NCBI GenBank assembly: GCA_023440825.1 | Contig: JAEXRL010000018.1 | Span: 124,001 to 188,000, forward strand | Origin: Pseudomonadota bacterium | GTDB lineage: Bacteria > Pseudomonadota > Gammaproteobacteria > Burkholderiales > Burkholderiaceae_B | Direction of reading: 5' to 3' | DNA: 64,000 nt | In this document: in pieces, positions 8,488 through 16,960 of the stretch | Position numbering within the stretch: the stretch's first letter is position 1 | How the letters are laid out: every line of letters begins with the position of its first letter | Made by a program: the position numbers and the translations under genes | The notes under the pieces: generated by a model | Databases searched by the model: none | The model's input: only the letters and a program-made list of their open reading frames with translations | Told to the model about the DNA's origin: nothing

Positions 8488-9600
8488 ATGAGCATACGTT
8501 TTCGTACTGCTGCTTTAGCGTTGGCAATCGGCAGTAGTTGGGCAGCAGTCAGTTGGGCGCAAGGCTCCGCGGCGCTTAGGCCGGAGGCCGAAGGTCGGGT
8601 GGAGCAGACCCGCCTTACTGCCCAAGGCGCTTTGCGTAAAGACTTGGCGTATGGGGTGTATCAGGCTATTTATAACCCTGCTGATCAGGGCTTATATATT
8701 GCGTCGGCACAAGCTCAAGATGGTGTCCGAGGTGGTGCCTTATTCAAGCTGGACCCGATTACTCTGGACGTGCAGCAGACCATCTACACCGATGAAAAAA
8801 ACTTCGGCTTGGCGTTAAATACACGCGGCGATGCCTTATTTGTCACCAATAGCTTAAGTTCCTCTATTGCGCGTGTAGAGCTAGGCCCAAAGGCAAGCGT
8901 GTTGCGTCACTACTTTACTGAGCGTAGTGGCGACGGCACCAAAATGGGCCCTCGTACAGTACGCTACGATGCCAGCAAAAACCGTCTTTATGTGGGCGCT
9001 GTGGGCTGGCCTTCTGTCGTGTGGGTGCTGGATGCCGACACGTTGCAAGTGCTTGCCACGATTGAAAATGCCGGTAAGTGGGTAACGGGCTTACAGGTAG
9101 ATCCCATGCGTTCACGCTTGTACGTTGGCAATGGCGAAGGCGAGATTCTAGTGGTCAATACGGACACGTTCCAGACAGAACAGCGCTGGCGTCCCGAGCG
9201 TCATAAGCAGCCTTTATGGCTAAACTTTGCTTTGGATGAAAAGCGTGGATTGCTCTATGTGAGCGAAGGGCGCAACCTGAATACGGTGCTGGCTTTAGAT
9301 GCGGAAACCGGACAGATTAAACATCGCCTACCTGTTGGTGAATCGATGGATGTGCTGTACAACCCGGAGCGTGACGAGCTGTATATCAGCCACCGCCAGC
9401 AAGCCAAAGTTTCTGTGCTGGACGCTGCGGATTATCGTGTTAAGGCTCAGTATGACTTGGGAACCTACCCCAATAGTCTGGCCTTGGGGGCAGACCAGCA
9501 GCTATACGTAACAGTGAAAGAGCCTTTCACTCCAAGCCATCAAGCCAGCGCTCCCGAACAAGTCGTACGCATCGACTTACGCACCTTACAGTCCAACTAG
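8488..9600 (+). CDS. YncE-like beta-propeller protein, periplasmic
   Basis: A 370-residue protein with a signal peptide (MSIRFRTAALALAIGSSWAAVSWA) and repeated propeller blades, e.g. NRLYVGAVGWPSVVWVLDAD, SRLYVGNGEGEILVVNTD, GLLYVSEGRNLNTVLALDAE and DELYISHRQQAKVSVLDAAD. The ATG at 8488 is preferred to a TTG five codons earlier because AAGGGGAAG precedes it. It is 7 bp from a TonB-dependent receptor gene, like the Fur-controlled yncD/yncE neighbours of E. coli. A role in handling the receptor's ligand in the periplasm is inferred. YncE itself binds DNA in vitro, but its biological function is uncertain. Confidence 0.85.
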   Translation: MSIRFRTAALALAIGSSWAAVSWAQGSAALRPEAEGRVEQTRLTAQGALRKDLAYGVYQAIYNPADQGLYIASAQAQDGVRGGALFKLDPITLDVQQTIYTDEKNFGLALNTRGDALFVTNSLSSSIARVELGPKASVLRHYFTERSGDGTKMGPRTVRYDASKNRLYVGAVGWPSVVWVLDADTLQVLATIENAGKWVTGLQVDPMRSRLYVGNGEGEILVVNTDTFQTEQRWRPERHKQPLWLNFALDEKRGLLYVSEGRNLNTVLALDAETGQIKHRLPVGESMDVLYNPERDELYISHRQQAKVSVLDAADYRVKAQYDLGTYPNSLALGADQQLYVTVKEPFTPSHQASAPEQVVRIDLRTLQSN

Positions 9601-9607
9601 GCCGGGT

Positions 9608-11794
9608 ATGAAAAAACGAGACTTATCTCTATATCAGCCCGTATTAGTACTGGGCTTAAGCGTGCTGCCAGCTATCGCTAGCGCACAAGAGCAGGACAAT
9701 ACACCTCAGGAGCTATCCACCATCACGGTGAATGTTAGCGCGGATGCTTCCAAACAGGGCTTGTTGCCCGAGTTTGCGGGCGATCAGGTGGCGACGGGGG
9801 GGCGTGTTGGCATATTGGGGGCCATTGATAATATGGAGTCCCCATTCAGCTTAACCAGCTATACCAGCCAGTACATACAGCAGTTACAAGCCCCTACCGT
9901 AGCTAGTGTGGTGCAGCACGACCCGGCGGTACGCACCGCGCGAGGTTTTGGTAACTTTCAAGAAAGCTATTTCATGCGTGGCTTTCTTACCGCATCAGAC
10001 GATATTGCTTACAACGGCTTATATGGCTTATTGCCTCGGCAGGCTACGGCGGCCGAGCTAGCTGAGCGCGTCGAAGTATTGCGGGGGGCGGGCGGCTTTT
10101 TATACGGGGCTGCGCCTTCTGGAGGGGGCATAGGTGGCACCATCAATATTTTGCCCAAACGAGCGGCCGACACGCCTTTAAGCAGAGTAGGGCTGAGTTA
10201 TGGCAGCGGGGATCAGCGCAGCATTAAGGCCGATATTTCACGACGCTTTGCCGACGATGCCGCAGGCGTTCGTGTGAACGCAGTCAAGCGCGAAGGAGGC
10301 ACAGCGGTTCAGAAAGAACATACTGACCTAGATCTTTACACCATAGGCTTGGACTGGCGTGGCGAGCAAACTCGCGTATCGCTGGATCTGGGCTATCAGA
10401 ATCATAAGCTCAAGCAGATTCGACCCAGCGTGACCCTAGGTTCAGGGCAGTTGCCACTGCACATGCCCGATAATAAAGTGAATTTCACCCAGCCCTGGAC
10501 GTTTTCTAACGAGCGTACTGTGTTTGGTACCGTGCGTGCCGAGTACGATTTAAGTCAGACTAGTACCGCTTGGCTTGCCTTAGGAGGCAAGCGAGGCAAA
10601 GAAGAAAATAGTCTGGCAGGCTTGCGTTTAGCCGACGCTTACACGGGGGACAGCACCTTTTATCGTTTTGATAACGCTAGACGCGATCACGTCAACACCG
10701 GCGAGGTGGGCATGCGCACCTCGTTTGATACGGCAGGTATCGCGCACGAGCTAGTGGTGGCGGCAACGTACTACGATCACAAAGAGTTTAATGCATGGGC
10801 CATGGGCGGCACCTTACCCAGCAATTTGTATCAAGCCATACACCATGCCCCGCCACCCACGTTGTTCGGTGGGGGTAATTTACAAAGTCCGGGCTTGGTG
10901 GGGCGCAATCGCTTAAGTAGCTATACCTTGGGCGATTTGATGTACTTTTGGGACGACCGCATCGAACTGCTGCTGGGGTTGCGTCATCAGCTTATGGATA
11001 CGCGTAGTTATGTCTATGGCTCGGGTGCGCTTGATAGGCGCGATAAGCAACGCCACACCAGTCCGGCGGCAGGCTTATTATTCAGGCTGAACGACGAGTT
11101 AGCGATTTACACTAACTATATAGAAAGTCTCGCACAGGGCGACCTTAGCCCAACCGTACACAATGGGCAGCCAGTATTAAATGCTGGGCAGCGCTTATCG
11201 CCATTTGTTGCCAAGCAAAAAGAAGTCGGTATTAAATTTGATAACGGTACGCTGGGAGCAGGCCTGGCCGCGTTCAGCACCAGTAAGCCACGTTCTATCG
11301 TGAATGCCCAGCAGTGGTTTGAGCAGTCTGGCAAAGACCGACATCAAGGTCTGGAACTGAGCTTCTTTGGGCAGCTTAACTCCTCGGTTAAAGTGCTAGG
11401 GGGAATCACTACTTTGCATGCCAAGCAAAAAAACACGCATAACGTGGCTACGGAAGGCAAGCAGGTCATTGGCGTCCCACGCTGGCAAGCAAATCTGGGC
11501 CTCACATGGGACATCCCTCAGATTGAAGGCTTAAGTCTGGATACCCAAGTGATCGCTACAGGCGCACGGTATGCTGATGCAGAAAATCAGATTCGCGTAC
11601 CCGGTTGGGCACGATGGGATATCGGAGCGAGCTACCAAACCAAACTGGCAGATACCCCCGTCACCTTACGTGCTACGGTAGAAAACGTGGCCAATAAATC
11701 CTACTGGGCTTCGGTGGGCGGATATCCTAACAACGGATATTTAGTGGTCTCGCAGCCACGCAACCTTATGTTCAGCGTCAGCGCTGAGTTTTAA
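9608..11794 (+). CDS. TonB-dependent outer-membrane siderophore receptor
   Basis: A 728-residue outer-membrane receptor. A signal peptide ends near IASA (residue 25). A TonB-box-like ELSTITVNV (34-42) and a plug domain (about 70-185, with VVQHDPAVRTARGFGNFQESYFMRGF and RVEVLRGAGGFLYG) follow. The remaining two thirds forms the 22-strand barrel, ending in the aromatic terminus FSVSAEF. It imports a ferric chelate or similar scarce ligand with energy from TonB-ExbBD. Co-transcription with the YncE-like gene under the upstream Fur box is likely (7-bp gap). The ligand is not predictable. Confidence 0.93.
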   Translation: MKKRDLSLYQPVLVLGLSVLPAIASAQEQDNTPQELSTITVNVSADASKQGLLPEFAGDQVATGGRVGILGAIDNMESPFSLTSYTSQYIQQLQAPTVASVVQHDPAVRTARGFGNFQESYFMRGFLTASDDIAYNGLYGLLPRQATAAELAERVEVLRGAGGFLYGAAPSGGGIGGTINILPKRAADTPLSRVGLSYGSGDQRSIKADISRRFADDAAGVRVNAVKREGGTAVQKEHTDLDLYTIGLDWRGEQTRVSLDLGYQNHKLKQIRPSVTLGSGQLPLHMPDNKVNFTQPWTFSNERTVFGTVRAEYDLSQTSTAWLALGGKRGKEENSLAGLRLADAYTGDSTFYRFDNARRDHVNTGEVGMRTSFDTAGIAHELVVAATYYDHKEFNAWAMGGTLPSNLYQAIHHAPPPTLFGGGNLQSPGLVGRNRLSSYTLGDLMYFWDDRIELLLGLRHQLMDTRSYVYGSGALDRRDKQRHTSPAAGLLFRLNDELAIYTNYIESLAQGDLSPTVHNGQPVLNAGQRLSPFVAKQKEVGIKFDNGTLGAGLAAFSTSKPRSIVNAQQWFEQSGKDRHQGLELSFFGQLNSSVKVLGGITTLHAKQKNTHNVATEGKQVIGVPRWQANLGLTWDIPQIEGLSLDTQVIATGARYADAENQIRVPGWARWDIGASYQTKLADTPVTLRATVENVANKSYWASVGGYPNNGYLVVSQPRNLMFSVSAEF

Positions 11795-11849
11795 ACCTCG
11801 CCAGTCTGGCGGCATCAAGCACCTGCTTGGTAGCTAAAGCAGTGCACCC

Positions 11850-11890
11850 AAGGCGCAGCGTCAGTTATAGACGCTGCGCCTTGTTGTTTT
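11850..11890 (+). terminator. Rho-independent terminator after the TonB receptor
   Basis: A perfect 13-bp stem AAGGCGCAGCGTC/GACGCTGCGCCTT (11850-11862, 11870-11882) with a 7-nt loop, followed by GTTGTTTT. It ends the iron-regulated operon. Confidence 0.9.
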
Positions 11891-12018
11891 AACGGTATCA
11901 GGCTGACAGCATCTGGCCAGCTAGCTTGCGAACAAACAAGGACAGCATCAATGACGAACCCAAAAGTAGGGGTGTTACGTCATGCATAAACAATAAGAAA
12001 AATTGAATTTAAAGAATC

Positions 12019-12063
12019 TTGATTAAGAATATGTTTAGATATATACTGAATTTTCAAAGGAGG
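12019..12063 (+). promoter_or_regulatory. Sigma-70 promoter and strong ribosome-binding site before the Sdh/Frd operon
   Basis: TTGATT (12019-12024), a 17-bp spacer and TATACT (12042-12047) form a good sigma-70 promoter. The predicted transcript would begin around 12053, immediately before AAAGGAGG (12056-12063). That Shine-Dalgarno is too far from any ATG of the iron-sulfur gene (80 bp to the ATG at 12143), and 16 bp from a TTG in the same frame at 12080. It may indicate the true start or a short leader. The rest of 11891-12018 shows no recognised feature. Confidence 0.6.
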
Positions 12064-12142
12064 CAGCTATTTATTTACGTTGATTTCCCACGTAGTCGAT
12101 AGCCTGCCATGTTCAACACTGCGTATAAAAGACAAAGTGATT

Positions 12143-12868
12143 ATGGTGGCTACGAAAAGTAAAACAATCAAAGTGAAGATTTGGCGTGGAGACCACGAAG
12201 GGGAGATGCAGACCTACGAAGTGGCACGTCGAGATAATCAAACCGTGCTGGACGTGGTGACCGAGGTGCAAAAAAAGCTGGAGCCCTCTTTAGCCTACCG
12301 ATACTCCTGTAGGGTAGGGGTATGTGGCACCTGTGCCATTATGGTGAACGGTGAGCCACGCTGGGCGTGTCGCACGCACGTCAGTAAAGTCGCCAAAGAC
12401 GACGAGCTGACCCTAGAGCCTTTACGCAATATGCCGCGCATCAAAGATCTAGTCGTCAATATGGACGAGTTTTTTGCCAAGTGGCAGCACGTGGGCTCAG
12501 ACTTTAAAAGCGAGCGCACTCGCGACGACAAGCCTTACGAAGTTAGCCCGAAAAGTGCCAAACGCCGCAAAGCCAACGCAGCCATTGAATGCATTAACTG
12601 CGGTATTTGTTATGCCGCCTGTGATGTGGTGGGCTGGGATAACAACTATCTTGGGCCAGCCGCTTTAAATCGCGCCTGGACTTTAGTGAATGACGTGCGC
12701 CATGTAGGCAGTTCCGAAACCTTGAAAAAAGCGTCGGCCGAAGGCGGCTGTGGTTCTTGCCACACCCAGGGTAGCTGTATGACCTATTGCCCGGTCAGCC
12801 TTAGCCCTACCGGTAGTATTGCCGGACTGAAGCGCGCCTCGTTATTTAGCTTTTTGAAACGGGATTGA
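12143..12868 (+). CDS. Succinate dehydrogenase/fumarate reductase iron-sulfur subunit
   Basis: A 241-residue SdhB/FrdB protein linking the flavin subunit to the quinone site. The [2Fe-2S] cysteines are C56, C61, C64 and C76. The [4Fe-4S]/[3Fe-4S] cysteines lie in CINCGICYAAC (150-160) and C206-x5-C212-x3-C216, with an additional C203. The ATG at 12143 is chosen by similarity of the N-terminus (KTIKVKIWRG); a TTG at 12080 in the same frame would add 21 residues and is nearer a strong Shine-Dalgarno. It heads an operon B-C-D-A-fumarase. Direction of the reaction (succinate oxidation or fumarate reduction) cannot be decided. Confidence 0.88.
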   Translation: MVATKSKTIKVKIWRGDHEGEMQTYEVARRDNQTVLDVVTEVQKKLEPSLAYRYSCRVGVCGTCAIMVNGEPRWACRTHVSKVAKDDELTLEPLRNMPRIKDLVVNMDEFFAKWQHVGSDFKSERTRDDKPYEVSPKSAKRRKANAAIECINCGICYAACDVVGWDNNYLGPAALNRAWTLVNDVRHVGSSETLKKASAEGGCGSCHTQGSCMTYCPVSLSPTGSIAGLKRASLFSFLKRD

Positions 12869-12869
12869 G

Positions 12870-13199
12870 ATGGAACGCGTCTTGTTTTTTTTCCAGCGTC
12901 TTACAGCGCTGATCCTTGCTCCTTTCGTGTTAATTCACCTTGCCGTCATTATGTATGCGGTAAAGGGCGGACTGACTGCTGCCGACATCTTGTCGCGCAC
13001 GCAAGGCAGCGTATGGTGGATCAGTTTTTATGGTGTGTTTGTGATTGCCGTGGCCATTCATGCGGCCATCGGCATACGGCGTGTACTCATAGAGTGGTGC
13101 AAGCTTTCGCTATCCGCCGCTAATGTACTCAGTCTGCTCATCGCGCTGGGCATGCTGTTTCTGGGCATGCGAGCGGTTGTGGCCGTAGGAGGGCTCTAA
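12870..13199 (+). CDS. Succinate dehydrogenase/fumarate reductase membrane anchor, SdhC-like
   Basis: A 109-residue protein with three hydrophobic segments, starting 1 bp after the iron-sulfur gene. RLTALILAPFVLIHLAVIMY contains a histidine placed like a heme b ligand, and VIAVAIHAAIGIRRVLIEW is the conserved second helix signature of SdhC-type anchors. It anchors the complex and helps form the quinone pocket. Confidence 0.82.
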   Translation: MERVLFFFQRLTALILAPFVLIHLAVIMYAVKGGLTAADILSRTQGSVWWISFYGVFVIAVAIHAAIGIRRVLIEWCKLSLSAANVLSLLIALGMLFLGMRAVVAVGGL

Positions 13200-13201
13200 T
13201 T

Positions 13202-13549
13202 ATGAAGGGGTATCAGCGGCATCGTGCTTACTTTGCTTTTTTAGGCCACCGTATTTCAGGCATTTTGCTGGCCTTGTTTCTGCCGGTGCACTTCTACGTG
13301 CTGGGTTTGGCGCTGAATCAGCAGGCAGCACTGGATGAGTTCCTGGCGATTAGCGAGCTGCCTTTAGTGAAGTTTGCCGAATGGGGCTTGGTCTCCTTAC
13401 TGGCATTGCACTTTTGCTTTGGTATGCGTTTGCTGACCTTAGAGCTGTTTGCGTGGTCCACACCACGTCAGGCGCGTAAAAGTTGGGTAACAGGCAGCGT
13501 ACTGATTGCCTTGGTAGTAGGCTTTATTTTTCTGCTTAGGGTTTTTTGA
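13202..13549 (+). CDS. Succinate dehydrogenase/fumarate reductase membrane anchor, SdhD-like
   Basis: A 115-residue protein with three membrane segments. FLGHRISGILLALFLPVHFY is the HRxSG...H signature of SDH cytochrome b subunits, and LLALHFCFGMRLLTLE carries a second candidate heme histidine. It is separated by 2 bp from the preceding anchor gene and by 3 bp from the flavoprotein gene, so translation is tightly coupled. Together the anchors suggest a two-subunit, probably heme-containing membrane domain. Confidence 0.82.
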   Translation: MKGYQRHRAYFAFLGHRISGILLALFLPVHFYVLGLALNQQAALDEFLAISELPLVKFAEWGLVSLLALHFCFGMRLLTLELFAWSTPRQARKSWVTGSVLIALVVGFIFLLRVF

Positions 13550-13552
13550 GAC

Positions 13553-15301
13553 ATGAAATACGAATATTCAAAAACAGACATTCTCATCCTGGGCTCTGGC
13601 GGAGCGGGCCTGTTTGCAGCCTTGCATGCCAAACAAGCGAATCCTGACCTAGACGTGACCATTGCTGTAAAGGGCCTAGTGGGTAAAAGTGGCTGTACAC
13701 GCATGGTGCAAGGGGGCTACAACGTGGCCTTGGGCGAAGGCGACTCGGTAGAGCGGCACTTTATGGACACTATCGATGGTGGCAAATGGCTGCCGCGCCA
13801 AGACTTAGCTTGGCGTCTTGTGGTGGGAGCCATAGAACGCATCCAAGAGCTTGAAAACGAGATAGGTTGCTTCTTCGATCGTAATCCCGACGGCTCATTG
13901 CACCAGAAAGCCTTTGCTGGACAGACTTTTGACCGCACAGTCCATAAATCAGATTTAACCGGCATTGAAATTATCAACCGTCTGATGGAAAAGGTGAAAG
14001 CCAGTGGCACCAACTGCTTGGAGGAATACCGCGCCATAGAGCTGGTTCCTGCCAAAGGTGGGCTGAAGAACGGCATTGCCGGGGTACTGTTTATTAATAT
14101 GCGTACCGGTGCCTACCACTTCATACAGGCCAAGACAGTGTTGTTGGGAACAGGCGCAGGGCCCACCATGTATCTGTATCACACGCCCTCAGGGGATAAA
14201 ACCTGTGACGGGCTTGCCATGGCGTTACGTTATGGACTGGCCTTGCGTGACATGGAAATGGTGCAATTTCACCCCACTGGTTTGCTGGGCGGCCCCGACA
14301 CCCGCATGACGGGCACTGTACTGGAGGAAGGGTTGCGCGGTGCCGGAGGCTACCTTATTAATGGTCAGGGCGAACGCTTCATGTCTAACTACGATCCGCG
14401 TGGCGAACGGGCCACTCGCGACGTAGTCAGTCGGGGTATTTATGCAGAAATGCGTGCGGGTCGCACCAGTCCAATGGGTGGTGTATATATTCAAATGAGC
14501 CATCTGGGTGCTGATAAAGTCAGCAAAATGTTCCCCGGCATGGTACAGCGTTGTGCCGACTGCGGTTTCGATTTGGCTGGCGGACAGGTAGAGGTCGTTC
14601 CCACCGCCCACTACTTAATGGGTGGCATAGAGTTCGAAGTAGATTGCTCTACCGAATCGCCAGGCTTGTTTGTCGCAGGCGAAGACGCGGGAGGGGTTCA
14701 CGGCGCTAACCGCTTAGGTGGCAATGGCGTAGCTAACTCTACCGTGTTTGGCGGTATCGCTGGTGATTCCATGGCGCAGTTCATTGCTCAGCATAAGGAA
14801 TGGCGCGAGCCCGACACCACAGTTATCGACCAGGGCATAGCCCGAGCCGAACGCCCCTTCACCGACGGCCCCCATCAGTTTTCTGACCTACGCGAAAAGC
14901 TTGCGCATTTAATGTGGGACGACGTTGGCGTCATGCGTACTGCCGAGCAAATAAAACATGCCCAGCAGCAGTTAATTGGGCTGAAAGAAGAGCTAACAGC
15001 CATTCGCATCCCGGATGGTGACCGTGCCTTTAACCTAAGCTGGCACGATTGGCTCAACCTAGACAGTTTGTTGACCATATCTCAAACCATTGCTATGGCC
15101 GCCTTGGCGCGGGAAGACAGCCGTGGTGCTCATTTCCGCGAAGATTTTCCCGAAACGGGCGATTTGGCCAGCAGTACCTTTACAAGCATCAGTTTACGAG
15201 AAAAAGGCCTGGAGCTAGAAATGAAACCGGTGAGCTTCGATATTGTGAAGCCGGGGCAATCATTATTAGACAGCCCAGAACTGGTTCCGCATTCCGCTTA
15301 A
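13553..15301 (+). CDS. Succinate dehydrogenase/fumarate reductase flavoprotein subunit
   Basis: A 582-residue flavoprotein of the SdhA/FrdA/NadB family. It has the FAD dinucleotide motif GSGGAG (14-19), the substrate histidine motif FHPTG, the arginine-rich GERFMSNYDPRGE-RATRDVVSR region and the HYLMGG motif. At the position of the histidine that normally binds FAD covalently (RSHTxxAQGG) it has cysteine C48 (KSGCTRMVQGG), so FAD is probably not covalently attached in the usual way. Being fourth in a B-C-D-A operon with both anchors, it is still most likely a membrane-bound dicarboxylate oxidoreductase. It could oxidise a succinate-like acid rather than succinate itself. Confidence 0.88.
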   Translation: MKYEYSKTDILILGSGGAGLFAALHAKQANPDLDVTIAVKGLVGKSGCTRMVQGGYNVALGEGDSVERHFMDTIDGGKWLPRQDLAWRLVVGAIERIQELENEIGCFFDRNPDGSLHQKAFAGQTFDRTVHKSDLTGIEIINRLMEKVKASGTNCLEEYRAIELVPAKGGLKNGIAGVLFINMRTGAYHFIQAKTVLLGTGAGPTMYLYHTPSGDKTCDGLAMALRYGLALRDMEMVQFHPTGLLGGPDTRMTGTVLEEGLRGAGGYLINGQGERFMSNYDPRGERATRDVVSRGIYAEMRAGRTSPMGGVYIQMSHLGADKVSKMFPGMVQRCADCGFDLAGGQVEVVPTAHYLMGGIEFEVDCSTESPGLFVAGEDAGGVHGANRLGGNGVANSTVFGGIAGDSMAQFIAQHKEWREPDTTVIDQGIARAERPFTDGPHQFSDLREKLAHLMWDDVGVMRTAEQIKHAQQQLIGLKEELTAIRIPDGDRAFNLSWHDWLNLDSLLTISQTIAMAALAREDSRGAHFREDFPETGDLASSTFTSISLREKGLELEMKPVSFDIVKPGQSLLDSPELVPHSA

Positions 15302-15335
15302 TTTGACATTACAAGACAATACGCAGGAGATACCC

Positions 15336-16289
15336 ATGGAAATTCCAATTTCTCGTATCCAGGCCGCCGCATCAGAAATCATGCACCGCGCGGCGATCGA
15401 CATCCCCGAAGATTACCGTACCGGTATCGAGGCCGCACGCAAGACAGAGACCGGTGCGCTGCCATGCTTCGTGCTCAAAGCCATGGTCGATAACTGGGAT
15501 GCCGCCACTCAGGACAGACGTCCCATGTGTGCGGACTCCGGTCTGCCGCGCTACTACGTAAAAATGGGAAATAATGCGCGCCTGGAGTCCGGATTTGTAG
15601 GGGTAGAACGCGCCTTGCGCATCGCCACAGCCAAAGCCACGCACGACATCCCGCTGCGTCCCAACCGTGTGCATCCCTTGTGGCGTACCGACCATAACAA
15701 TAACGTCGGTATTAACGCACCTGAAATTGAGTGGTCGTTCGAGCCAGATGCAGACTGGATAGAAATCACCAGTGTGCACAAGGGGGGGCTATTTGGCACT
15801 GATTACCGCATGCTGTTTCCAGGTGATGGTATAGATGGCATTAAGCGCTTTGTGCTGGATGGCTTGATCGCCTATGGCAAGCGTGGTTTGGCCTGTCAGC
15901 CGGCTATTGTAGGTATTGGTATTGGTGGCTCGAAAGACACTTGTATGCAGCTGGGCAAACAAGCTGCCTGCTTACGTGTAGTGGGCGACCGTCACCCCGA
16001 CGAAAAAATTGCCCAACTGGAAGATGAACTTAAAGAATTAGGCAACTCCATCGGCATGGGTGCCATGGGCTATGTGGGTAGTTCCATGGTGGTCGATTGC
16101 CATATTGAGGTGGGCTACACACACACGGGCGGCATGCCGGTCAGTATTCACACGTTCTGCCTGTCATCGCGCCGCTGCACCGCACGTATTTATGCCGATG
16201 GCAGAATTGAATATCGCACCAACCCAGAATGGTTCACACCATACATGCGTCGTGAAGATGTGGAGTGGCAAACGGAGGCACTGGCATGA
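15336..16289 (+). CDS. Class I fumarate hydratase / tartrate dehydratase alpha subunit
   Basis: A 317-residue iron-sulfur hydro-lyase subunit. The ATG at 15336 follows CAGGAGA. Candidate [4Fe-4S] cysteines are C65 (RPMCADSG), C203 (GGSKDTCMQLGK) and C275 or C281 (HTFCLSSRRC). The family covers class I fumarase (fumarate to malate) and L-tartrate dehydratase (tartrate to oxaloacetate). With an Sdh/Frd complex upstream, fumarate/malate interconversion is the simplest reading; a tartrate or substituted-malate substrate is possible because a TctC transporter gene follows. It overlaps the beta subunit by ATGA. Confidence 0.9.
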   Translation: MEIPISRIQAAASEIMHRAAIDIPEDYRTGIEAARKTETGALPCFVLKAMVDNWDAATQDRRPMCADSGLPRYYVKMGNNARLESGFVGVERALRIATAKATHDIPLRPNRVHPLWRTDHNNNVGINAPEIEWSFEPDADWIEITSVHKGGLFGTDYRMLFPGDGIDGIKRFVLDGLIAYGKRGLACQPAIVGIGIGGSKDTCMQLGKQAACLRVVGDRHPDEKIAQLEDELKELGNSIGMGAMGYVGSSMVVDCHIEVGYTHTGGMPVSIHTFCLSSRRCTARIYADGRIEYRTNPEWFTPYMRREDVEWQTEALA

Positions 16290-16948
16290 AAGAAGTACAT
16301 CTGAACTTACCCGTTACAGACGAGCAGCTTGCCCAGTTAGAAATAGGTTCTATTGTTTATCTAAATGGCACTGTTTATACTGCGCGAGAAGGAATTTACA
16401 AAAAAGTCATCGAAGACGAAGTCACCTTACCCCTAGAGAACTTCTCTGCAATCAGCAATGTGAACTTTCATTGCTCGCCGGCCGTAGCACCCGAGGACAA
16501 TGGCGATTATCGCGTGGGTGCGGTAACAGCCACAGCCAGCTTCCGTTTTGCCAAATGGATGGATCAGTGGCTGAAAAAAACCGGCACCAAAATCGTAATT
16601 GGTAAAGGCGGCATGCCCTATGATGACTACGCAAAGATCATGGTGCCTAACGGAGCCATTTATTTAACAACCGTCGGTTATGGAACCGGTGCCTTACTAG
16701 GGCGTGGGGTGACCAAGGTTCGCGATGTCTTCTGGCTGGACGAACTTGGTATTGCGCAGGCAATGTGGTTATTCGAGGTCGAAAACTTCGGTCCTTTTAT
16801 TGTTGAAAGTGATTTGGCTGGCCGCTCTTTATTTCATGAGCATGGCGAGCAGATCAATCAAAACATCGAAAAATTATACGCTGGGCTCAAACCTCCTGCT
16901 TTGCATCGCTATGGTGAAACCAATAACCGGAAAGACGAAGTTATGTGA
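16286..16948 (+). CDS. Class I fumarate hydratase / tartrate dehydratase beta subunit
   Basis: A 220-residue partner of the alpha subunit, equivalent to the C-terminal domain of single-chain class I fumarases. The start at 16286 overlaps the alpha stop as ATGA; an in-frame start seven codons upstream lacks a ribosome site. GSIVYLNGTVYTAREG, HCSPAVAP, IGKGGM and GYGTGALLG are family signatures, with KGGM part of the active site. Needed with alpha for the hydro-lyase. Confidence 0.9.
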   Translation: MKEVHLNLPVTDEQLAQLEIGSIVYLNGTVYTAREGIYKKVIEDEVTLPLENFSAISNVNFHCSPAVAPEDNGDYRVGAVTATASFRFAKWMDQWLKKTGTKIVIGKGGMPYDDYAKIMVPNGAIYLTTVGYGTGALLGRGVTKVRDVFWLDELGIAQAMWLFEVENFGPFIVESDLAGRSLFHEHGEQINQNIEKLYAGLKPPALHRYGETNNRKDEVM

Positions 16949-16960
16949 GCACAGTAAATA

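Noticed and set aside
12111..12164. A 17-codon leader peptide (MFNTAYKRQ...) before the iron-sulfur gene
   Set aside because: No ribosome site at suitable spacing and no attenuator hairpin after it; kept only as an open question in the leader finding.
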